A stretch of DNA of 5,072 bases from Gammaproteobacteria bacterium (lineage in GTDB: Bacteria; Pseudomonadota; Gammaproteobacteria; BMS3Bbin11). The notes under the pieces are model-generated. The model had not been told where the DNA came from. It was given only the letters and a program-made list of their open reading frames with translations, and searched no databases. Within the stretch, counting starts at the first letter, position 1. Each line of letters begins with the position of its first letter. Both the position numbers and the translations under genes were made by a program. Below are positions 1 through 4,951 of the stretch, piece by piece. Location of the stretch: the NCBI GenBank assembly GCA_030617565.1, contig JAUWVE010000119.1, forward strand, positions 1 to 5,072, written 5' to 3'.

Positions 1-483
1 AACAATGCTGGAATTACCCGCGACAATCTGCTGATGCGAATGAAAGAGGATGACTGGCAGGCGATTATAGATACCAACCTGTCTTCAGTTTATCGAATGA
101 GTAAGGCTGTACTGCGCGGCATGATGAAAGCCAAACAGGGTAGAATTATCAGTATCACATCGGTGGTGGGTGCCACCGGAAACCCGGGGCAGGTCAATTA
201 TTCAGCTGCAAAAGCAGGGGTAGCGGGATTTACCCGTGCTATGGCAAGGGAAGTTGCCTCCCGCAATATTACCGTCAATACAGTAGCACCGGGTTTTATT
301 GATACCGACATGACCCGTGCCCTGGCTGAAGAGCAGCGTGAAAAATTAATTGGAGAAATCCCCCTTTCGCGACTTGGTACAACTGAAGATATTGCAAATG
401 CAGTATTGTTTCTGGCCTCTGATGAGGCTTCATATATCACTGGCACTGAAATTCATGTAAACGGTGGCATGTATATGGGGTAG
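1..483 (+). CDS. fabG: 3-oxoacyl-ACP reductase FabG, C-terminal 160 residues (5' end outside window)
   Basis: FabG is the NADPH-dependent cytosolic reductase that turns 3-oxoacyl-ACP into 3-hydroxyacyl-ACP in each type II fatty-acid elongation cycle. The frame is open from base 1 and starts inside the NNAG motif of short-chain dehydrogenases. The catalytic tetrad is visible as Asn26, Ser54 (ITSVVG), Tyr67 and Lys71 (YSAAK), counted from the window edge. Ser, Tyr and Lys are all offset by 84 from E. coli Ser138, Tyr151 and Lys155. About 84 residues, including the Rossmann glycine motif, therefore lie upstream, and the full protein would be about 244 residues, the usual length. The conserved C-terminal HVNGGMYM is present and the gene ends in TAG. 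The first internal ATG (34-36) is not a real start, because homology continues upstream of it. It is followed by acpP, as in E. coli. Other SDR functions are unlikely given the sequence and neighbours. Confidence 0.97.
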   Translation, partial: NNAGITRDNLLMRMKEDDWQAIIDTNLSSVYRMSKAVLRGMMKAKQGRIISITSVVGATGNPGQVNYSAAKAGVAGFTRAMAREVASRNITVNTVAPGFIDTDMTRALAEEQREKLIGEIPLSRLGTTEDIANAVLFLASDEASYITGTEIHVNGGMYMG

Positions 484-507
484 AATACCTGCACAGACCG
501 GCACACG

Positions 508-544
508 AAGGGTTGTCTATTAATTCATGAATAGAGGTGCCCTT
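508..544 (+). other. Interrupted stem-loop between fabG and acpP
   Basis: Two nested arm pairs are seen directly: AAGGG (508-512) with CCCTT (540-544), and TCTATT (516-521) with AATAGA (530-535), around the loop AATTCATG. The arms total 11 base pairs with unpaired bases between the two blocks. No T run follows, so it does not look like an intrinsic terminator. It could be an mRNA processing or stability stem that separates the fabG and acpP messages, or a DNA-level dyad. Its function is not shown by the sequence. Confidence 0.45.
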
Positions 545-547
545 AAG

Positions 548-578
548 TTGGACTGGCAATTACAATTATGGTTAAAAT
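548..578 (+). promoter_or_regulatory. Possible acpP promoter (weak match)
   Basis: A TTGGAC box (548-553) and a TAAAAT box (573-578, five of six against TATAAT) lie 19 nt apart, upstream of the acpP ribosome binding site. The TTGGAC match is poor and the spacing is long, so this is only a candidate. It is listed because the fabG-acpP gap is unusually long for a tight operon (137 nt), and acpP has its own terminator. In E. coli acpP is known to be transcribed at a high level separately from its neighbours. Confidence 0.25.
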
Positions 579-620
579 GCCATTTTGAACAACTAGTTTA
601 CTACAGAGGATAAAAATCAA

Positions 621-857
621 ATGAGTAGTGTTGAAGAACGCGTCAAGAAAATTGTTGCTGAACAGCTCAGTACCAGCGAAGACCAGATTTCAAATACGTC
701 TTCTTTTGTCGATGATCTGGGCGCAGATTCACTCGACACAGTTGAACTTGTTATGGCTCTTGAAGAAGAATTTGACCTCGAGATTCCGGATGATGAAGCC
801 GAGAAGATCACGACAGTGCAACAGGCTGTCGATCACATAAATGCTGCTACCGGCTAG
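621..857 (+). CDS. acpP: Acyl carrier protein AcpP
   Basis: This is the 78-residue acidic carrier on which acyl chains are held as thioesters during fatty-acid synthesis. It also donates acyl chains to lipid A and phospholipid synthesis. The length equals that of E. coli ACP. The phosphopantetheine attachment site is Ser37 (counting Met) in the GADSLDTVEL motif. The acidic recognition helix after it (VMALEEEFDLEIPD) and the EKITTVQ segment are typical. The start ATG is preceded by AGAGGA (605-610), 10 nt upstream, which is slightly long. Translation ends at TAG, with a second in-frame TAG directly after. The gene sits between fabG and fabF, the standard order, but long gaps on both sides and a strong terminator downstream suggest it is largely its own transcription unit. 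No residue expected to be conserved is missing. Confidence 0.98.
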   Translation: MSSVEERVKKIVAEQLSTSEDQISNTSSFVDDLGADSLDTVELVMALEEEFDLEIPDDEAEKITTVQQAVDHINAATG

Positions 858-871
858 TAGATACTGATCAG

Positions 872-909
872 AAAAAGCCGCTGCTCCTTCCAGGACGGCG
901 GCTTTTTTT
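872..909 (+). terminator. Strong rho-independent terminator after acpP
   Basis: A perfect 10-bp arm, AAAAAGCCGC (872-881), pairs with GCGGCTTTTT (898-907). The stem extends inward through U-G and G-C pairs, one bulged C at 884, and TCCT (885-888) with AGGA (892-895) around a 3-nt loop. Seven Ts (903-909) end the structure. It starts 14 nt after the acpP stop and lies in front of fabF. fabF must therefore rely on readthrough or on a promoter that I cannot identify in the remaining 37 nt. Confidence 0.93.
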
Positions 910-946
910 CTGACTTTTTGGTTCTTTGGAGCACCTCGAATAATTC

Positions 947-2188
947 ATGAATAAGCGTCGTGTTGTCATTACTGGTATAGGAATTCACTCGCCAGCAGGT
1001 TTGGGGCTTGATGCCAACTGGCAGAATATAATTGACGGTAAAAGTGGTATCAGCAGTATTGAAAGTTTCGATACTACAGGTATGCCTGCATCCATCGCAG
1101 GACAGATTCTGGATTTTGATCCTGAGAACTGGATCGATAAAAAATCTTGTCGAAAAATGGACCGATTCATACAGCTTGGTATGGCAGCAGGTCTGGATGC
1201 GATGGCTGACTCTGGTCTTGTGATCACTGAAGAGATTGCGCCTCGTGTAGGTGTCCATATTGGTGCCGGTATCGGTGGTCTTACAACTATCGAAAAGCAG
1301 ACACAAACATTAATTGAGCGTGGACCACGCCGCATTTCGCCCTTTTACATCCCAAGCAGTATCATCAACATGATTTCGGGCAACCTGTCTATCTCGCTGG
1401 GTGCAAAAGGCCCAAACCTCGCTATTGTTACCGCCTGTGCGACAGGAACCCACTCCATTGGCGATGCCGCCAGGTTAATTGAATACGGTGATGCCGATGT
1501 TATGTTCGCAGGTGGCGCTGAAAGCTCGATCACTCCCACAGGCATGGCCGGTTTTGGCAATGCACGAACACTGAGTACCCGAAATGATGATCCCCAGGCT
1601 GCTTCACGCCCCTGGGATAAAGGCCGCGATGGTTTTGTTATGGGTGAGGGGGCAGCAGTGATGGTGCTTGAAGAACTTGAACACGCACGAAATCGTGGTG
1701 CACAAATCTATGCTGAGCTGGCGGGTTTTGGTCTCAGTGGTGATGCTTATCATATGACCAGCCCTATACCGGATGGTGAAGGTGCTGCACGTTGTATGGA
1801 AAATGCCATGCGTAATGCCGCTGTAAACCCTCAGGAAGTCGATTATATCAATGCACATGGGACTTCTACACCTCTTGGGGATGTAGCAGAAACCATGGCA
1901 TTGAAAAGGGCAATGGGTGGCCATGCCAATGCTGTCGCAATCAGTTCTACCAAATCGATGACGGGACATCTGCTGGGTGCAGCTGGAGCAATTGAGGCTG
2001 TCTACACTACATTGGCGCTGAAGCACCAGGTTGCACCACCTACGATTAATCTTGATGATCCCGATCCTGAATGTGATCTGGATTATGTGCCTGCTACTGC
2101 GCGGGAAATGAAAATTGATGTCGCAATGTCGAATTCCTTTGGATTTGGCGGCACCAACGGCACCCTGATTATTAAACGCATGTCCTGA
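947..2188 (+). CDS. fabF: 3-oxoacyl-ACP synthase II (KAS II) FabF
   Basis: FabF condenses malonyl-ACP with acyl-ACP and elongates the chain by two carbons. In E. coli it controls the palmitoleate to cis-vaccenate step. The 413-residue product has the normal length of about 413. The thiolase-fold active site is complete: nucleophile Cys164 in TACATG, His304 in NAHGTST, Lys336 and His341 in STKSMTGH, and the gating Phe400 in the NSFGFGGTN loop. These correspond to E. coli Cys163, His303, Lys335, His340 and Phe400. The intact Cys-His-His triad excludes a chain-length-factor or inactive paralogue. The start ATG gives the family N terminus (KRRVVITG). The only Shine-Dalgarno-like sequence, GGAG (928-931), is 15 nt away, which is long. 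The gene lies behind the acpP terminator and 16 nt ahead of the probable pabB start. Confidence 0.98.
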   Translation: MNKRRVVITGIGIHSPAGLGLDANWQNIIDGKSGISSIESFDTTGMPASIAGQILDFDPENWIDKKSCRKMDRFIQLGMAAGLDAMADSGLVITEEIAPRVGVHIGAGIGGLTTIEKQTQTLIERGPRRISPFYIPSSIINMISGNLSISLGAKGPNLAIVTACATGTHSIGDAARLIEYGDADVMFAGGAESSITPTGMAGFGNARTLSTRNDDPQAASRPWDKGRDGFVMGEGAAVMVLEELEHARNRGAQIYAELAGFGLSGDAYHMTSPIPDGEGAARCMENAMRNAAVNPQEVDYINAHGTSTPLGDVAETMALKRAMGGHANAVAISSTKSMTGHLLGAAGAIEAVYTTLALKHQVAPPTINLDDPDPECDLDYVPATAREMKIDVAMSNSFGFGGTNGTLIIKRMS

Positions 2189-2204
2189 TCCTGGCATTAC
2201 CCTC

Positions 2205-3587
2205 TTGGCATCAACCAGTCTGGTACGACAACTAAATAACTGCCCTGACCTGTTTGATCTGGCAGAGCACAGTCCTGAACGATACCCGTTTCTGCTGGAG
2301 AATTCTGGCGTGACTACTAAACTGGGCCGCTATGACATTTTATTTGCCTTCCCGGGCGCACGATTATCGGCTCTGCCTGATGGTAGTTTATGGTATAACG
2401 GCAGCAATCTGGGTGAAAAATCATTTCTCAGGCAACTGGATGCAATTTTTGAATATCAGGAAAATAAATCAGCTTTAGTCTGTGAGTCCGGCCTGCCATT
2501 TTGTGGAGGCTGGTTCATCTATTTAGGCTATGAGCTGGCAGCAGAAATTGAGCCGGTACTCGCATCCTCCCAGCATCTGCCTGCACTGCCTCGAGCAACA
2601 ATGACCGAAATACCTGCAGGGATAGTTCGTGATAAGCAGACAGGGAAAGATTTTATTTTTGCCAGCGGTAATGATGCAGAATCAATGCTTGAAGCTATTG
2701 CCCGGGATATACAGGCCCTGACGCGCTCTATAGAATTCAGACAACAAAAAAATGGCTCTACAAAATGTGATATACAGCAGGAAGAGGGCGATTCCTATTT
2801 AGCGGGTGTCGATCAGATAAAAAGATACATCCGTGAGGGTGATGTATTTCAGGTGAATCTCTCGCGTCGCTGGCAAGCTGATTGTAGTGATAAGATTACT
2901 ACTTATGAAGCCTGGCGCAGGCTGCGAGCAGCTAACCCTGCACCCTTTGCAGCCTGGGCAAGAATTGATGATGCTACAACACTGCTGTCATCATCACCGG
3001 AACGTTTGATCGAACACCGGCAGGGGATCGTCCACACACGGCCAATAGCAGGCACCTATCCACGCAGTGAAGATGTTCAACAGGACAGGGAATTATCAGC
3101 AGAACTCTTGATGCACCCGAAAGAGCAGGCTGAACACATTATGCTGGTAGACCTTGAACGCAATGATCTTGGTCGAATCTGTCAACCCGGATCCATAGTG
3201 GTTGATGATCTGATGGTGCTGGAAAGCTATGCACACGTTCATCACATCGTCTCATCTGTCAGGGGCAAGCTGAAAAAAGGAATTTCACCGGGTGACATTA
3301 TCCGTGCTGTTTTCCCCGGCGGCACCATCACGGGTTGTCCTAAGGTCCGCTGCATGGAGATTATTGCGGAGCTGGAAAAGGAAGCACGCGATGCTTACAC
3401 TGGCTCAGTTGGCTACCTGTGCTACAACGGGGATATGGATTTGAATATTCTTATAAGAACCATCACTCACCAGAAAAATTCCTTCAGCTTTCGTGCTGGC
3501 GCAGGAATCGTCGCTGATTCCAGTCCAGTGAAGGAATTGAACGAAACCCGTTCCAAGGCCAGGGGGCTGATTAAAATATTCGAGTGA
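2205..3587 (+). CDS. pabB: Aminodeoxychorismate synthase component I PabB, PIAGT (alanine) type
   Basis: PabB binds chorismate and, with ammonia from PabA, forms 4-amino-4-deoxychorismate, the precursor of p-aminobenzoate and folate; it acts in the cytosol. The 460-residue product has an N-terminal region with YPFLLENSG (residues 27-35) and a C-terminal chorismate-binding domain from about residue 195. That domain shows DVFQVNLS (213-220), SPERL (264-268), RPIAGT (279-284), EHIMLVDLERNDLGR (310-324), PGGTITGCPK (371-380), MEII (384-387), MDLNILIRT (411-419) and GAGIVADS (432-439). FPGGTITG and MDLNILIRT favour PabB over anthranilate synthase TrpE, which usually has FPAGTLSG. Position 282 is Ala where E. 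coli PabB has its Lys274 nucleophile. No ATG lies at the N terminus. TTG at 2205 is the best start, although no clear Shine-Dalgarno precedes it; coupling to fabF, 16 nt upstream, is likely. TrpE is the main alternative. Confidence 0.9.
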   Translation: MASTSLVRQLNNCPDLFDLAEHSPERYPFLLENSGVTTKLGRYDILFAFPGARLSALPDGSLWYNGSNLGEKSFLRQLDAIFEYQENKSALVCESGLPFCGGWFIYLGYELAAEIEPVLASSQHLPALPRATMTEIPAGIVRDKQTGKDFIFASGNDAESMLEAIARDIQALTRSIEFRQQKNGSTKCDIQQEEGDSYLAGVDQIKRYIREGDVFQVNLSRRWQADCSDKITTYEAWRRLRAANPAPFAAWARIDDATTLLSSSPERLIEHRQGIVHTRPIAGTYPRSEDVQQDRELSAELLMHPKEQAEHIMLVDLERNDLGRICQPGSIVVDDLMVLESYAHVHHIVSSVRGKLKKGISPGDIIRAVFPGGTITGCPKVRCMEIIAELEKEARDAYTGSVGYLCYNGDMDLNILIRTITHQKNSFSFRAGAGIVADSSPVKELNETRSKARGLIKIFE

Positions 3588-3726
3588 TGAACAAACTGCA
3601 CTGGTACGGTGTGGGAGTGTCACTTTTCGCACTAAACAATGCTCCTGCAGCATTTGTAAGAACCTCTCATAGACTCACTGAAATAAATCGTTTACTCTTT
3701 CTGCGCACTACCGAAAGAGAAAAATC

Positions 3727-3757
3727 CCATCCTGAGAAGTTATTGCTGTCAGGATGG
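3727..3757. repeat. 9-bp inverted repeat (stem-loop) upstream of dctP
   Basis: CCATCCTGA (3727-3735) is a perfect reverse complement of TCAGGATGG (3749-3757), with a 13-nt loop. On the + strand no T run follows. On the - strand the stem would be followed by GATTTTTCTCT (complement of 3716-3726), so the shape fits an intrinsic terminator for transcription coming leftward, or an mRNA leader hairpin for dctP. There are no - strand genes in the window that need a terminator. Confidence 0.6.
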
Positions 3758-3766
3758 ACATAACAA

Positions 3767-3780
3767 GCCTGCAAACAGGC
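3767..3780 (+). other. Small stem-loop just upstream of the dctP ribosome binding site
   Basis: GCCTG (3767-3771) pairs perfectly with CAGGC (3776-3780) around the loop CAAA. It ends 7 nt before the AGGAG ribosome binding site. It may stabilise the 5' end of the message or influence translation initiation. A chance hairpin of this size is also possible. Confidence 0.35.
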
Positions 3781-3787
3781 AAAATCC

Positions 3788-3792
3788 AGGAG
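3788..3792 (+). promoter_or_regulatory. Ribosome binding site of dctP
   Basis: AGGAG is placed 7 nt before the ATG at 3800. It is the best Shine-Dalgarno match and spacing in the window and fixes the dctP start. It fits strong expression of a periplasmic binding protein. Confidence 0.85.
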
Positions 3793-3799
3793 AAATAGA

Positions 3800-4807
3800 A
3801 TGAAACTCATAAAAAAAACACTAACAGCCATTGCAGTCACCAGTATGCTGGTAATACCAATGGGAACCGCGCAGGCCGCAGACGTGAAACTCAAGGCCTC
3901 ACATCAATGGCCAGGTGGCAAAGGTGATATCCGCGATGAAATGGTGCAGATAATAGCGCGCGATGTAAAGGCGGCAGATGTTGGCGTTGAAATTAAGGTC
4001 TATCCCGGCAAGTCTCTGTTCAAACCAAAGGAACAATGGGGTGCCATGACCAAGGGCAAGCTGGATATTACCGCTTTCCCACTGGCCTATGCCGGAGGCA
4101 GGCATCCGGAGTTTAACCTGACATTAATGCCGGGCCTGGTAAAAAACCACGGCCACGCCAAACGCCTGAACCAATCTCCATTTATGGAACGCATTAAAGC
4201 AATTATGGATGAAGCAGGTGTTATGGTTCTTGCCGATACCTGGTTGTCCGGCGGTTTTGTCTCGAATAAAAAATGTGTTCTTGTACCTGATGATGTAAAG
4301 GGCCAGAAATTCCGTGCCGCTGGCAAGGCCTTCAACCAGATGCTGGAGGCAGCAGGTGCTTCAATTGCTTCCATGCCATCATCTGAAATCTATTCGGGTC
4401 TGCAGACAGGCGTACTCGATGGCGCCAACACCTCAGCTTCTTCGCTGGTGTCTTATCGAATCTATGAGCAGGTAAGCTGTCTGACAGCTCCAGGTAAGAA
4501 CGCGCTTTGGGTCATGTACGAACCTATTTTGATGGCAAAAAAGAGCTTTGAAAAACTTAACCCGGCACAGCAGGAAGCGTTGATAAAAGCTGCAGCAAAG
4601 GCTGAAGAGTTCGCTTTTCAGGCATCGGTAGAAGCAGACCAGAAGCTGGTCGATACCTATAAAAAAGCGGGTGTAAAGGTGGTCGAGATGACAGCTGAGC
4701 AGGCTGCAATGTGGCGCAAGATTGCCGATGAATCCAGTTATAAGTCCTTCATTGAGAGTGTCAATGGTGGGAAAGAACTGCTGGATATGGCGCTTAGCGT
4801 GGAGTAA
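3800..4807 (+). CDS. dctP: TRAP transporter periplasmic solute-binding protein, DctP family
   Basis: TRAP solute-binding proteins catch small organic acids in the periplasm and deliver them to the DctQ/DctM membrane complex, which is driven by an ion gradient rather than ATP. The 335-residue length is typical. Residues 1-26 form a signal peptide: Lys2, Lys5 and Lys6, a hydrophobic core (about 8-20) and an AQA-A cleavage site near 26/27. Family marks include the early KASHQWP (32-38), the GQKFRAAG segment (168-175) with Arg172 where the carboxylate-binding Arg normally lies, and SEIYSGLQTGVLDGAN (195-210). A dctQ-like gene follows, which supports the assignment. The start is fixed by AGGAG at 7 nt. 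Two cysteines (159 and 227) occur in the mature protein. The ligand cannot be read from the sequence; a carboxylate is likely from the family, and the symbol is a family name rather than proof of C4-dicarboxylate use. Confidence 0.92.
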   Translation: MKLIKKTLTAIAVTSMLVIPMGTAQAADVKLKASHQWPGGKGDIRDEMVQIIARDVKAADVGVEIKVYPGKSLFKPKEQWGAMTKGKLDITAFPLAYAGGRHPEFNLTLMPGLVKNHGHAKRLNQSPFMERIKAIMDEAGVMVLADTWLSGGFVSNKKCVLVPDDVKGQKFRAAGKAFNQMLEAAGASIASMPSSEIYSGLQTGVLDGANTSASSLVSYRIYEQVSCLTAPGKNALWVMYEPILMAKKSFEKLNPAQQEALIKAAAKAEEFAFQASVEADQKLVDTYKKAGVKVVEMTAEQAAMWRKIADESSYKSFIESVNGGKELLDMALSVE

Positions 4808-4819
4808 TTAACAAATATC

Positions 4820-4906
4820 GTAGGTTGGGTTGAGTGTAACGAAGCCCAACAATGCCGTTTATATTACGTGTATAACGTTGGGCTTCGCAAGCTCAACCCA
4901 ACCTAC
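4820..4906. repeat. 87-bp imperfect inverted repeat (REP/MITE-like element) between dctP and dctQ
   Basis: Outer arms GTAGGTTGGGTTGAG (4820-4834) and CTCAACCCAACCTAC (4892-4906) pair perfectly over 15 bp. Inner arms CGAAGCCCAAC (4840-4850) and GTTGGGCTTCG (4877-4887) pair over 11 bp. They are separated by short unpaired spacers of 5 nt (4835-4839) and 4 nt (4888-4891). Each half can also fold alone, because GTTGGG pairs with CCCAAC within both halves (4824-4829 with 4845-4850; 4877-4882 with 4897-4902). This two-unit, head-to-head design is like paired REP elements. TAGGTTGGGTTGAG-type palindromes recur in many proteobacterial genomes as I recall them. No transposase gene or clear target duplication is seen here. 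In RNA it would form a very stable hairpin after dctP. Confidence 0.88.
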
Positions 4907-4907
4907 A

Positions 4908-4930
4908 ATTATTTCGATAATCTCTTTTTT
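4908..4930 (+). terminator. Weak hairpin with T tract after dctP; possible partial terminator
   Basis: ATTAT (4908-4912) pairs with ATAAT (4917-4921) around a TTCG tetraloop, a stabilising loop in RNA. CTC and six Ts (4925-4930) follow. The AT-only stem is weak on its own, but it directly follows the large inverted repeat, and together they could end or attenuate transcription between dctP and dctQ. A full stop is not required, because dctQ has to be expressed as well. Confidence 0.4.
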
Positions 4931-4951
4931 CACAGCCAGAGCCACTGCGTT

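Larger units (their letters stand above)
3588..3799 (+). other. pabB-dctP intergenic leader with two stem-loops
   Basis: This 212-nt stretch separates the fab/pab cluster from the transporter genes. I find no recognisable gene, no remnant of pabC and no convincing sigma-70 or sigma-54 promoter. It contains a 58-codon frame that starts at an ATG overlapping the pabB stop by one base (3587-3763) and has no recognisable homology. It also holds two hairpins (3727-3757 and 3767-3780) and the dctP ribosome binding site. No intrinsic terminator with a T tract follows pabB on the + strand. Confidence 0.6.

Noticed and set aside
527..613. 28-codon frame (ATG 527 to TAA 611-613) ending 7 nt before the acpP start
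   Set aside because: It has no well-placed ribosome binding site (AAGGG is 14 nt away), its start lies in a palindrome, and its end covers the acpP ribosome binding site. The composition (many Leu, Gln and Trp codons) matches no leader peptide I know. Chance is the simplest explanation.
939..944. AATAAT as a -10 box for fabF
   Set aside because: A transcript starting about 7 nt downstream would begin inside the fabF start codon region, and no matching -35 box lies 16-18 nt upstream.
854..1306. Long - strand open frames opposite fabF, and others opposite fabG, pabB and dctP
   Set aside because: They lie opposite strongly conserved coding sequence, have no recognisable protein family or ribosome binding site, and are expected shadows of the + strand genes.
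2205..3587. Anthranilate synthase TrpE, suggested by PIAGT
   Set aside because: FPGGTITGCPK and MDLNILIRT fit PabB better, no trp genes are nearby, and PIAGT occurs in a known PabB subclass. It remains the main alternative and is noted in the entry.
3610..3624. CRP-like half sites TGTGG and TCACT before dctP
   Set aside because: The spacing between the halves is 5 nt, while CRP sites need 6, and the halves are imperfect. There is also no promoter close by for it to act on.
3588..3799. Degenerate pabC between pabB and dctP
   Set aside because: None of the three + strand frames shows the aminodeoxychorismate lyase start (a DRG/GDG-type segment) or other class IV aminotransferase motifs.
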